Origin: Acetatifactor sp.
GTDB lineage: Bacteria > Bacillota > Clostridia > Lachnospirales > Lachnospiraceae
Length of the DNA: 64,000 nt
Assembly (NCBI GenBank): GCA_024693365.1
Contig: JAILLF010000012.1
Coordinates: 1 to 64,000 of the forward strand
Direction of reading: 5' to 3'
In this document: positions 7,299 to 15,727 of the stretch, piece after piece
How the letters are laid out: the number at the start of each line of letters is the position of its first letter
Position numbering within the stretch: position 1 is the stretch's first letter
Notes under the pieces: model-generated
What the model saw: only the letters and a program-made list of their open reading frames with translations
Database searches by the model: none
What the model was told of the DNA's origin: nothing
Position numbers and translations under genes: made by a program

Positions 7299-8933
7299 TT
7301 ACTTCGCCAAAAAATCCTCAAGTTCCTGCATGGATTCCAACCTGAATGAGAAAAGTGCCGCTTCGTATCCCCCGTTACAGATGTTTGCCTCCACGCATGC
7401 CTTAAAACCTTCCATTCTCTCCCTCACGTAATCCTTCAGACCGTCCAACCCATTCCTGGCATAGATTGCCCCCATAAAATTAGAGTACCTCGAATTGACA
7501 AACACGGATAATTTTGGATACCTGCAGGCTTCGATCATCTCCCGGACGTCTTCCGAAGCATCGGTCATGCCACCCGTAACCATATATGCGCCATATAATT
7601 CCGGTAATTCCAATACGCTGCTTAAGCCTGTCATTTTTTCTGAGCTTGCAATCATTAGATATTTTAAGTTTTTTAATTGTGCAAAAGCTTCAAGATTCTC
7701 ACATTCTCTCAGATACAGTTCCAAATACTCCAACTGCTTACATTTTGCTATCTCTGAGATGGAAACTGGCTCATCATCCCGATACGTCATGCCAAGCGCT
7801 TCCTGTAGGCTGAGCATTTTCAAATCTTTTAGTTCCGCAACGGTGTCCATGTTTTTCAAAAGCGATTTATTAGTTCGCAAAAATGCTAATTTCGGGAAAT
7901 TTTTCTCCGTCAAGTAATCTGAAAAGTGAGTAGCATAATTTAAGCAAAAAGTTAGCTCCCTAAGTTCAGATAACTTGCTTAAAAACGTCGGTTCCCCAAG
8001 GATACAGGTCACCATAGACAATTCCTTCAACTGACTCAATTCGCCAATCCCGTCGAAGTCCCCGTAAGCGCCGCAAAGATTAAGGGAAAACAATTCCTTA
8101 TTGTCTTTTAGCGCATCTATGTTATACACCTTAAACAACTGATCCTTTTCAAATTTCTCACGGTTATTGCTGGGGCGTTCCACGTCACACCAAATTGTCA
8201 ATTGCTTCAAATGCTTGAATCTGGCAAAAGAACTAAAATCAACTTCATCGCCGGGATGCAGGTTTAACGCAATATCTTCAGTGTCCTCTGGCAGCTCTTC
8301 AAGATTCATGCATTCGATTTCAATCGGCCACCAATATTCACGGGTATTCACGCCTCTTTCTTCAAAAACAAAGTCAAGTTTATTATTCTCTCCCTTTAAG
8401 ATGGTTTGATATCTTTCCGGCACTTCAGATCCGAACTCCAGCGTCTTCAGATCCGGCAACTCTTTCACTAAATCTGCAAGATACTTATATCCCCATTTTT
8501 CTTCCACAATTTCTTTGTCTGTCAGAATGGCAAGCTTTGTTAACTTCTTGCAGGAACTAATTGCAGATAATCCAACGTAATTATCACAGTATTCTACATC
8601 TGAGACATAAGGAAGAATTCTTAATTCCTTCAATCCCGTTAAATACTGCAGATCAGACAAGTCCACGTAATTTTGGTACTCTAATCTATGAAAGATCTCA
8701 TTATAATTTAAGCCTATGTCCTTCCTCGAATCTATGGTAAGCTTTTTCAAGTTTTCACAATCTTTCTTCGTGATTGCTGCCGTCGCTGATTTTCCAAGTT
8801 CTTCCCTAACGCATCGCTCCACCAAGGGATCCCGGAACGTAACAGCTTCACTTTGCCCACAAGCTACCAGCGTCATAGTCGTTAACACAAACAGGATTGT
8901 CGTTAAAAAAACTTTTGAGAGTTTTCTTTTCAT
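7299..8933 (-). CDS. Leucine-rich-repeat lipoprotein
   Basis: This 544-residue exported lipoprotein has a signal peptide ending in lipobox LVAC, then irregular leucine-rich repeats over most of its length, for example LSDLQYLTGLKELRIL, FKHLKQLTIW, LSELRELTF and LKNLKYLMI. The repeats match bacterial LRR surface proteins that bind proteins or glycans, but no partner can be named. ATG 8933 follows GGGAGGAG at good spacing. It starts only 33 bp after rseP with no terminator seen between, so it may be co-transcribed with the cell-envelope cluster. Confidence 0.82.
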   Translation of the reverse strand: MKRKLSKVFLTTILFVLTTMTLVACGQSEAVTFRDPLVERCVREELGKSATAAITKKDCENLKKLTIDSRKDIGLNYNEIFHRLEYQNYVDLSDLQYLTGLKELRILPYVSDVEYCDNYVGLSAISSCKKLTKLAILTDKEIVEEKWGYKYLADLVKELPDLKTLEFGSEVPERYQTILKGENNKLDFVFEERGVNTREYWWPIEIECMNLEELPEDTEDIALNLHPGDEVDFSSFARFKHLKQLTIWCDVERPSNNREKFEKDQLFKVYNIDALKDNKELFSLNLCGAYGDFDGIGELSQLKELSMVTCILGEPTFLSKLSELRELTFCLNYATHFSDYLTEKNFPKLAFLRTNKSLLKNMDTVAELKDLKMLSLQEALGMTYRDDEPVSISEIAKCKQLEYLELYLRECENLEAFAQLKNLKYLMIASSEKMTGLSSVLELPELYGAYMVTGGMTDASEDVREMIEACRYPKLSVFVNSRYSNFMGAIYARNGLDGLKDYVRERMEGFKACVEANICNGGYEAALFSFRLESMQELEDFLAK

Positions 8934-8966
8934 AAGCACTCCTCCCTTATCTTATCTTCACGCTCG

Positions 8967-10286
8967 TCAATTGTGTATGATGTTTGAAATGTCATTAAAC
9001 AGCACGACAACCATGAGGATCATAAAGAACACGAGTCCCACAAAATGCACCATGCCTTCTTTCTCGGGCGGCACGGGCTTGCCGCGGAAAACTTCAACGA
9101 TCAGGAACACGAGGCGTCCTCCGTCCAGTGCCGGGAAGGGCAGGATGTTCATGATGCCAAGGCTGACGGAGATCAGCATGGTGAGGTTCATCATGTTGAC
9201 AAAGACGTCCAGCCAATCCTCCTTGGTTTCCTCATAGATCTCGCCCACCATGTGCGCCATGCCCACGGGGCCGGCCACGTCCTTTCGTCCCAGCTTCCCC
9301 CTGACAAGCATCAAAAGGCTCTTGTAGGTATTTCTCACGCCGGCGCGAACCTCATACCAACCATATTGCACGCATTGCAAGCCTTTGACGCGCAAGAACG
9401 TGATACCGCTTTTGAGGCCAAAGTAGCGCTTTCCCGTCTCTTCATTAATCGTGGTCTTTACCACTGTCTCATATTCCTTGCCGTCCCTTTCATAAGTCAC
9501 GGTCACTTCGCCGTCCTGGCTGACATTGGCTGTTTGGAATAACTCCTCAAACGAATAAATCCGTTGGCCGTTTGCCTTTGTGATCACGTCCCCCGCCTGC
9601 AAACCGGCCTGCGAAGCAGCACTTCCCGCGTCCACCTCGCCGATGAGTATGTTCGTATTCACGATGCCATATTCGTAAGAGCCCGCCTGTTCATTATATT
9701 TCGGCGTCATGACGGTATCATAACGCTTTCCGTCCCTCTCATAGGTTACGGTCACCGAATTGCCCTTGTTCATCTGCTTGAAGATCTGCAATTCGCTGAA
9801 AAGATAGATGCGCTCTCCGTTTAGCTTCAGAATCTTGTCACCGGCCTGTAGCCCGGCTTCCTCCGCCGCACTGCCCTCCATAACCTGTCGCACCATTGTG
9901 TCGTGAACCTGGATCATGGGAACCATGATCACGGCCACAAGCAGTGCAAGGATAAAGTTAAAGAACGGGCCGGCTATGACGGTCGCGATTCTCGCCCAGA
10001 CATTGGCGTTTGGGAACGCGCTGGGAGAATCCTTTGCGTCGCCCTCCCTCTCGTTCAGACCGTCCTCTCCCTCAAACATGCAGGCACCGCCGATGGGCAG
10101 AAGGCGGATGGAATAAATCGTGTCCTTCTTCCCCCAGGAGATGATCTTCGGCCCCATGCCGATCATGAATTCCACCACGTGGATACCATTCATTCTTGCA
10201 ATGAGAAAATGACCGAATTCATGGGAGATCACCACAACGCCAAACACGAGGATAAATAGCAGCAACGTCATTACGTAATGCATCAT
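8967..10286 (-). CDS. rseP: RIP zinc metalloprotease, site-2 protease family
   Basis: This 439-residue membrane protease should cut anti-sigma factors or signal-peptide remnants inside the membrane. HEFGH around residue 24 binds zinc, and the second zinc-site motif PALDGGRL lies near residue 380. Two PDZ domains lie between them and are strikingly alike (AGLQAGDKILKLNGERIY and AGLQAGDVITKANGQRIY), suggesting an internal duplication. It is the last gene of the conserved pyrH-frr-uppS-cdsA-dxr-rseP run. ATG 10286 has AAGGAG about 13 nt upstream, a little distant, so the exact start is less certain. Confidence 0.95.
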   Translation of the reverse strand: MMHYVMTLLLFILVFGVVVISHEFGHFLIARMNGIHVVEFMIGMGPKIISWGKKDTIYSIRLLPIGGACMFEGEDGLNEREGDAKDSPSAFPNANVWARIATVIAGPFFNFILALLVAVIMVPMIQVHDTMVRQVMEGSAAEEAGLQAGDKILKLNGERIYLFSELQIFKQMNKGNSVTVTYERDGKRYDTVMTPKYNEQAGSYEYGIVNTNILIGEVDAGSAASQAGLQAGDVITKANGQRIYSFEELFQTANVSQDGEVTVTYERDGKEYETVVKTTINEETGKRYFGLKSGITFLRVKGLQCVQYGWYEVRAGVRNTYKSLLMLVRGKLGRKDVAGPVGMAHMVGEIYEETKEDWLDVFVNMMNLTMLISVSLGIMNILPFPALDGGRLVFLIVEVFRGKPVPPEKEGMVHFVGLVFFMILMVVVLFNDISNIIHN

Positions 10287-10324
10287 ACGGCAATTAATAC
10301 TCCTTACTTCCTATAATCTGAAAA

Positions 10325-11476
10325 TCAAAAACCCTTTGCCGCGATCCAGTCATAGGCAAACTGCTCCGCCTCAAGGATCTCCCGGACGTCGGGATTCTTC
10401 ACAACCTTATGGGCTTCCATCGCTCCGCGGATTAACTCCGGGATCTGGAGATAGCCGATCTTCCTTGCAAGGAACAATGCCACGGCTCTCTCGTTTGCGG
10501 CATTAAATACCGTGGGAAGGCTGCCGCCCGTCCTTGCCGCCTGATAAGCCAGCGCAAGGCCTTCAAAGTTCTCCGGATCAGGCTTCTCAAACGTGATGGA
10601 GCCAAGTTCAAAAAAGTCCACTCTCTTGCCCGCCATGGGTCTGCGGTCCGGATAAAACAAAGCATACAGAATGGGGAGCTTCATGTCCGGCGTGCCAAGC
10701 TGTGCAATGATGGCGCCGTCCACGTACTGCACCATGGAATGAATGATGCTCTGGGGATGAACGACCACCTGGATCTGATCCAGGTCGGCATCAAAGAGCC
10801 ATTTTGCCTCCATGACCTCCAGGCCCTTATTGACCATGGTGGACGAATCGATTGTGATCTTGTGGCCCATGTTCCAATTGGGATGCTTTAGGGCATCCTC
10901 GACCTGGATCTTTGCCATCTGCTCGCGCGTCCATCCGCGGAACGGGCCGCCGGATGCCGTCAACAGAATCTTTTCCAACCTTTGCTTCGGTTCACCGTTT
11001 AAGGATTGGAAAATGGCACTGTGCTCACTATCCACCGGAAGGATCTTCACGCCCTTTTCCTTGGCGAGCGGCATAATAATATGACCTGCCGTTACAAGCG
11101 TCTCTTTATTGGCAAGGGCAATGTCCTTACCCGCCTCAATGGCTGCAATGGTGGGGCGAATGCCGATCATGCCGACCACCGCGGTCAGCACCACGTCCGA
11201 GGACGGATCGGCCGCAATCTCCAACAAGCCATCCATGCCACACAATACCTTGATCTCCGGCAGGTCTGCCAATCTTTCCTTTAATTCCTTAGCAGCTTCC
11301 TCCGTCCACATGCACGCCAGTTTCGGCCGGAATTCACGCACCTGCTCTTCCATCTTTGCAACGCTCGTTCCAGCTGCCAGCGCTGCCACGGAGAGCTCAT
11401 CCTTATTCGCACGGACAACCTCCAGCGTCTGCGTTCCGATGGAACCCGTTGATCCCAAAACTGCGATATTTTTCAT
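10325..11476 (-). CDS. dxr: 1-deoxy-D-xylulose 5-phosphate reductoisomerase
   Basis: This 383-residue enzyme makes 2-C-methyl-D-erythritol 4-phosphate with NADPH, the first committed step of the MEP isoprenoid pathway. The N-terminus NIAVLGSTGSIGTQTLEV is the NADPH-binding loop. ALANKETLVTAG, LLTASGGPFRG and MGHKITIDSSTMVNKGLEVM supply substrate and metal residues, and HPQSIIHSMVQ is also diagnostic. Normal length. It sits between cdsA and rseP, supplying the pathway that feeds UppS. A long intercistronic hairpin (11579-11628) separates it from cdsA. Confidence 0.97.
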   Translation of the reverse strand: MKNIAVLGSTGSIGTQTLEVVRANKDELSVAALAAGTSVAKMEEQVREFRPKLACMWTEEAAKELKERLADLPEIKVLCGMDGLLEIAADPSSDVVLTAVVGMIGIRPTIAAIEAGKDIALANKETLVTAGHIIMPLAKEKGVKILPVDSEHSAIFQSLNGEPKQRLEKILLTASGGPFRGWTREQMAKIQVEDALKHPNWNMGHKITIDSSTMVNKGLEVMEAKWLFDADLDQIQVVVHPQSIIHSMVQYVDGAIIAQLGTPDMKLPILYALFYPDRRPMAGKRVDFFELGSITFEKPDPENFEGLALAYQAARTGGSLPTVFNAANERAVALFLARKIGYLQIPELIRGAMEAHKVVKNPDVREILEAEQFAYDWIAAKGF

Positions 11477-11578
11477 GAAAAATCATACTCCCTTCTCAAG
11501 ACCCCTTTCAGGCGGAGCCTCTCGTTTCACGCTACTCCCGGTCCGACGTTCCCCGCTTGCTGCAACCTCGAGGGGATG

Positions 11579-11628
11579 GATGGGAACGTCCTTCTCGGTC
11601 GCATGGTTACGAGAAAGACGTTCCCATC
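11579..11628 (-). other. Long intercistronic hairpin between cdsA and dxr
   Basis: GATGGGAACGTCCTTCTCG pairs with CGAGAAAGACGTTCCCATC (18 of 19 pairs) around a 12-nt loop. It has no U-run, so it is more likely an mRNA processing or stability element than a terminator. Confidence 0.75.
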
Positions 11629-11643
11629 GTCAGCCCCGAGTCT

Positions 11644-12474
11644 TTACAACAGGAACGTCGCCAGGAAGTACACGAGAGGCGCCGTTACGATCATGCTGTC
11701 AAAGCGGTCCATAATCCCGCCGTGTCCGGGGATCAGCTTTCCGTAATCCTTGATCCCAAAATTACGCTTGATGGCAGAGGCTGCAAGGTCTCCCACCATG
11801 CTGCAGATGGCGCCAAAACCGCAGATCACCGCGATGAGGGGTGCAACCTTCTTGTCAGGGAAGGTCGCTTCCACAAAAAAGTAACCGTAAAGTCCGGCAA
11901 TGATCACGGTGCCAACCACGCCGCCAATGCATCCCTCCAGGGATTTCTTTGGACTTAAGTTCGGGAAAATCTTTTTCTTTCCGATCAGCACGCCCACGAC
12001 GTAGGCACAGGTATCACATCCCCAGGCACTGATCAAGATCAGCCATACCAGATACAAGCCCTGCGGCAACTGTCTGGTGAGGTAGGTGAACGCCAACATG
12101 ACCGGCGCGTATAAAAAGGCAAAAAATGCCGCAGATACCTGCGTTGCATTATATTTCGGGAATTTCAAGACGTAAACCAGAAGTTCTCCCAGGAACGTGC
12201 CCATGATCACGGCAAGAAGCTCGCGATGGCCCAAGAGATCCGTTCCAACAAAATAACTCACGACGTAATATGCCGTGATTCCAAGATATCCAACGATTTC
12301 CAGCCCATTAAAGCTCTTTCCCTCCCCGGATGCTCCCATTACCTTCGTCAGTTCACGGTAGGCAATGAGGGAGATCAGGAACAGGACCGCCGCCAGGGGA
12401 ATGCCCCCAAGCGCCATGGTGGCTATGGCTATGGCCAAAAGCACCACGCCGCTAATCAATCTTTTCCAAAACAT
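11644..12474 (-). CDS. cdsA: Phosphatidate cytidylyltransferase (CDP-diglyceride synthase)
   Basis: This 276-residue integral membrane enzyme makes CDP-diacylglycerol from CTP and phosphatidate for phospholipid synthesis. Several hydrophobic segments are followed by the CDP-DAG synthase C-terminal signature: SAWGCDTCAYVVG, FPNLSPKKSLEG and KDYGKLIPGHGGIMDRFDS. It is located as usual between uppS and dxr, starting 32 bp after uppS. ATG 12474 is preceded by GGAGGAGAGAC. Confidence 0.96.
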   Translation of the reverse strand: MFWKRLISGVVLLAIAIATMALGGIPLAAVLFLISLIAYRELTKVMGASGEGKSFNGLEIVGYLGITAYYVVSYFVGTDLLGHRELLAVIMGTFLGELLVYVLKFPKYNATQVSAAFFAFLYAPVMLAFTYLTRQLPQGLYLVWLILISAWGCDTCAYVVGVLIGKKKIFPNLSPKKSLEGCIGGVVGTVIIAGLYGYFFVEATFPDKKVAPLIAVICGFGAICSMVGDLAASAIKRNFGIKDYGKLIPGHGGIMDRFDSMIVTAPLVYFLATFLL

Positions 12475-12506
12475 GTCTCTCCTCCGTTTCCGATCAGCCT
12501 GACGGA

Positions 12507-13226
12507 TTATGACTGCTTCAGGCCGCCGTACTTGCGGTCTCTTTTATTATATGCCTCGATGGCCTTGATCAGTTCCTCTTTGGTGAAATCAGGCCACGCC
12601 ACGGGGGTAAAATAAAATTCCGTATAGGCCAGCTGCCAGAGAAGGAAATTGGAAATTCTCTGTTCATTACAGGTGCGGATCAAGAGGTCGGGATCCGGAA
12701 GTCCCGCAGTATCCAAAGCGTCTCCCAGCAAACCTTCCGTTACGGCATCCGCCGTAAGCTCTCCCTTTTCCACCTTTGCCGCGAGCTTCTTTGCCGCGCG
12801 CACGATCTCATCTCGTCCGCCATAGTTAATGGCAACCTGGAAATGCAGGCCGTCATTGTTCTTCGTGGCTTCCTCCAGCTCCGCAATGCGTTCCTGCAGG
12901 TCCGGATCCAACCTCGTCTTGTCGCCGATGATGCGCACGCACATGCGGTTCTTCGCCGCAGTGGTGAGACAGGTCTTCATGTAGTTGCGAAGCAGCTTCA
13001 TCAGGGCATCCACCTCGTCCTTGGGGCGGTTCCAGTTCTCCGTGGAAAACGCATACACGGTTAGGTACTGAATGCCCATCTTGTATGCTTCCTCACAGAT
13101 GACCTCCACGGTCTTTGCCCCTTGCACGTGTCCGTAATTGCGCGGCATTCCCTTTGCCTTTGCCCATCTGCCGTTACCGTCCAAAATGATGGCGACGTGC
13201 TGCGGTATCTTCAAGCTCTCGTCCAT
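12507..13226 (-). CDS. uppS: Undecaprenyl diphosphate synthase (cis-prenyltransferase)
   Basis: This 239-residue soluble enzyme extends farnesyl diphosphate to the C55 lipid carrier for peptidoglycan and teichoic acid export. HVAIILDGNGRWAKAKGMPR carries the catalytic Asp and Asn, AFSTENWNRP follows, and DLLIRTCNEQRISNFLLWQL is the C-terminal signature. In most homologues the latter reads RTSGEQRISNF; here it is RTCNEQRISNF. Start at ATG 13226 with AGAGG upstream. It follows frr after an 89-bp gap containing a GC-rich hairpin. Confidence 0.96.
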   Translation of the reverse strand: MDESLKIPQHVAIILDGNGRWAKAKGMPRNYGHVQGAKTVEVICEEAYKMGIQYLTVYAFSTENWNRPKDEVDALMKLLRNYMKTCLTTAAKNRMCVRIIGDKTRLDPDLQERIAELEEATKNNDGLHFQVAINYGGRDEIVRAAKKLAAKVEKGELTADAVTEGLLGDALDTAGLPDPDLLIRTCNEQRISNFLLWQLAYTEFYFTPVAWPDFTKEELIKAIEAYNKRDRKYGGLKQS

Positions 13227-13253
13227 GTCTTAACCTCTCTCATCATATTACAA

Positions 13254-13286
13254 GGGGCGGTGCTTGGCTCAAGCCTCCTCCGCCCC
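13254..13286 (-). other. Intercistronic hairpin between frr and uppS
   Basis: GGGGCGG pairs with CCGCCCC, and an inner GGCTC/AAGCC pairing adds to it. It lies about 30 bp upstream of uppS. No T-run is seen, so a processing or attenuation role is more likely than termination. Confidence 0.55.
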
Positions 13287-13315
13287 CAATATTCAAACCC
13301 TTGTACCGCCTTTGA

Positions 13316-13867
13316 TTATACGGTCATGATCTCCTTATTCTTTGCTTCCGTCACGACGTCAATTTCCTTTACGTACTTGTCGGTCAGCTTCTGGAGTTCA
13401 TCGCCAAGCTGCTTAACTTCGTCCTCGGAAACGTCTTCCTTGGTAAGCTTCTTGAATGCATCGTTGCCGTCACGGCGAATGTTACGGATGGCAACCTTTG
13501 CTTCCTCTGCCTTCTTGCGTACTTCCTTCGCAAGGTCTTTTCTGCGCTCCTCCGTAAGTTCAGGGAACACAAGGCGAATCACGCTGCCGTCGTTGGAAGG
13601 ATTGATGCCGATGTCGGAAGTCAAAATAGCCTTCTCAACTGCCTTCAGCATAGACTTGTCCCAAGGAGCGATCTGGATGATGCGTGCCTCGGGAACGGTT
13701 ACGTTGCCCACCTGCTGGATGGGAGTAGGGGTTCCGTAGTAATCTACGCGAAGCTTGTCCAAAATGTGAGGGTTGGCACGGCCTGCACGGATTCCCGCAA
13801 AGTCTGCCTCCAGAAATTCGATCGCCTTCTTCATCTTATTCTCATACTGTACTAATCTTTCGTCCAT
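13316..13867 (-). CDS. frr: Ribosome recycling factor
   Basis: This 183-residue cytoplasmic factor splits post-termination ribosomes together with EF-G. The family signature is intact: DFAGIRAGRANPHILDKLRVDYYG, of which the core AGIRAGRANP is plain, followed by PEARIIQIAPWDKSMLKAVEKAI and a helical RKDLAKEVRKKAEEAKVAIRN region. I chose ATG 13867 (MDERLVQYENKM) with GAGAGG upstream, giving the standard length, over the longer frame to 13903. It lies directly downstream of pyrH. Confidence 0.97.
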   Translation of the reverse strand: MDERLVQYENKMKKAIEFLEADFAGIRAGRANPHILDKLRVDYYGTPTPIQQVGNVTVPEARIIQIAPWDKSMLKAVEKAILTSDIGINPSNDGSVIRLVFPELTEERRKDLAKEVRKKAEEAKVAIRNIRRDGNDAFKKLTKEDVSEDEVKQLGDELQKLTDKYVKEIDVVTEAKNKEIMTV

Positions 13868-13919
13868 GGTAATCCTCTCTTTCCGCCCCTTGGGCATATG
13901 CATTATAGTTTTGTCTATG

Positions 13920-14612
13920 CTAAATGATAACCTTTGTTCCGTTAAATTTGCCCGTCATGGCGTTGACGATGCTGTTCTCTTCGTTCAAGTCGAATACCCA
14001 CATCGGCATCTTGTTGTCCCTTGCGAGAATGGACGCCGTCATGTCCACCACCTGAAGGTTCTGTGCGATCACTTCGTCGATGGTGATCTCGTCATACTTG
14101 ACTGCGTCGGGATTCTTCTTCGGATCATCGCTGTAAACGCCATCGATGGACTTCGCCAGGAGAATGACGTCAGCCTCCATCTCCACCGCCCGAAGGACTA
14201 CGCCGGTATCCGTTGAAAAATAAGGATGTCCGGTACCGCCCGCAAAAAATACCACCATGTTCTTCTCGAAATATTTGTTCGCCCTGTCCTTGGAGAAGAG
14301 CTTCGTAAAGGATCCACATTCAAAGGGCGTCAGGACGTTTGTCATCATTCCCACGCTACGGAAGATCTCTGACACGTAGATGCAGTTCATGATCGTTGCA
14401 AGCATGCCGATCTGATCCGCCTTGGTGCGGTCGATGTTCTCGCTCGTCCTGCCTCTCCAAAAGTTTCCGCCGCCGGTGACTATGCCAACCTGGATGCCTT
14501 GATCCACAAGTGCCTTCACCTGCAATGCAACCTTTCTTACAGTCTCCTCGTCAAAACCGGTCTTCTTTTCTCCTGCCAGCGCTTCGCCGCTGAGCTTTAG
14601 TAGTATGCGCAT
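13920..14612 (-). CDS. pyrH: Uridylate kinase (UMP kinase)
   Basis: This 230-residue cytoplasmic kinase phosphorylates UMP to UDP using ATP. It belongs to the amino-acid kinase fold, not the eukaryotic UMP/CMP kinase fold. LLKLSGEAL forms the N-terminal phosphate loop, IVTGGGNFWRGR binds phosphate, ADQIGMLATIMN is the hexamer-contact helix, and FFAGGTGHPYFSTDT binds UMP. It leads the frr-uppS-cdsA-dxr-rseP run. ATG 14612 is preceded by GAGGAGG. Confidence 0.97.
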   Translation of the reverse strand: MRILLKLSGEALAGEKKTGFDEETVRKVALQVKALVDQGIQVGIVTGGGNFWRGRTSENIDRTKADQIGMLATIMNCIYVSEIFRSVGMMTNVLTPFECGSFTKLFSKDRANKYFEKNMVVFFAGGTGHPYFSTDTGVVLRAVEMEADVILLAKSIDGVYSDDPKKNPDAVKYDEITIDEVIAQNLQVVDMTASILARDNKMPMWVFDLNEENSIVNAMTGKFNGTKVII

Positions 14613-14647
14613 GCGTTCCTCCTCATTCTTCTTATTTTTCTGTCCGT

Positions 14648-15691
14648 TTATACTTCCTGTTCTTCAAAGAACTTCGCTGCACTCTGCTCTGCATAGCAAA
14701 GAACGCACATGCCCTCGATCCTTGCGCCGTTGTTGATCTGAATGGACTTTGCCTTGACGTTGCCAAGTACGACCGCCGTCGCGTCAATGATCACGGGGCC
14801 CTGTACGTCGATGGTTCCCTTGACCGCACCTGCGATCACCGCGTCGGTGGCTTCCACGTTGCCAACCACGACGCTGCCGACGCCAATCTTCACTTCTCCG
14901 TCACTGATCACGTCACCGTTGATCTTTGCCGCATCCGCAAGGATGTCAGCCGCCTTGGAGTTGCCAGAGATCTTGCCGGTCACGTTGAGTTTGCCCTTCA
15001 CCTGGACGTTGCCGTAAACCTCGCCGAATACGTCTGCCGATCCATTTGAGAGGATGTCACCCTTTACTCTCATTCCCGCAGTGATCACCGCGGTCTCTTC
15101 CATCTCTTCCATGTTTGATAAATCTAAGATCCAACTCTTGTCAATTGCCTTGGTTTCCATTTCCATTCCTCCGGATTGCTGATTTTGCTTCTCCTCTACA
15201 GGTTTTTCCACCGCCGTCTCCTCGCTCGCCGGCTTTTCCGTCACGGGCTCTTTGACCTCGCTCTCGGCAGGCGCCTCCTTCGGCGTTTCATCCGGCCAAA
15301 CAATCTTTGCCTGTCCCTTTTTCGGTTCCGGCTTCACCTCTTCCATGACCATGAAATCTGCCAGGGAGATCTGCATGCCTTCTTCTTTCTCAGGTTCCGC
15401 GGGAAGTTCCTTTTCGAGTTCCGTAAAGACCTCAGCCACGGACTCCTCTGCAATGGCGCCGGGGGCAATCTCCGTCTCCTTTTGCAGCTGTGCTTCCTCC
15501 TCGGCGATCCTCGCCGTCTCTTCTTCCTGAATTTCGTCAATGTCATGAAGCATGGCTTCTAGCTCTTCGAGTTCCTTCAGGGTAGCATCTTCTTCGGAAA
15601 CCGCTTCCTTCGGTTCCTCTTTCGCGTCATTAGGTAAAAGCTCATTGACGGCCTGATTCAGATCCTCCTTCAGATCAGAGAAAAAACCCAT
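14648..15691 (-). CDS. Bactofilin-family cytoskeletal protein with long acidic N-terminal extension
   Basis: The C-terminal 150 or so residues of this 347-residue protein form a bactofilin (DUF583) beta-helix, with repeated short strands such as GDILSNGSADVFGEVYGNV, VKGKLNVTGKISGNS, AKINGDVISDGEVKIG and NVKAKSIQINNGARIEG. The first 180 or so residues are Glu/Ala/Lys-rich, low complexity and probably coiled or disordered, which is much longer than usual bactofilin tails. Bactofilins polymerise and often position cell-wall enzymes. The adjacent polysaccharide deacetylase fits that idea. Starts at ATG 15691 with GGGAGG. Confidence 0.87.
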   Translation of the reverse strand: MGFFSDLKEDLNQAVNELLPNDAKEEPKEAVSEEDATLKELEELEAMLHDIDEIQEEETARIAEEEAQLQKETEIAPGAIAEESVAEVFTELEKELPAEPEKEEGMQISLADFMVMEEVKPEPKKGQAKIVWPDETPKEAPAESEVKEPVTEKPASEETAVEKPVEEKQNQQSGGMEMETKAIDKSWILDLSNMEEMEETAVITAGMRVKGDILSNGSADVFGEVYGNVQVKGKLNVTGKISGNSKAADILADAAKINGDVISDGEVKIGVGSVVVGNVEATDAVIAGAVKGTIDVQGPVIIDATAVVLGNVKAKSIQINNGARIEGMCVLCYAEQSAAKFFEEQEV

Positions 15692-15727
15692 TTTTCTTAC
15701 CTCCCGTTATTCTGCATGCAGTGCTTG

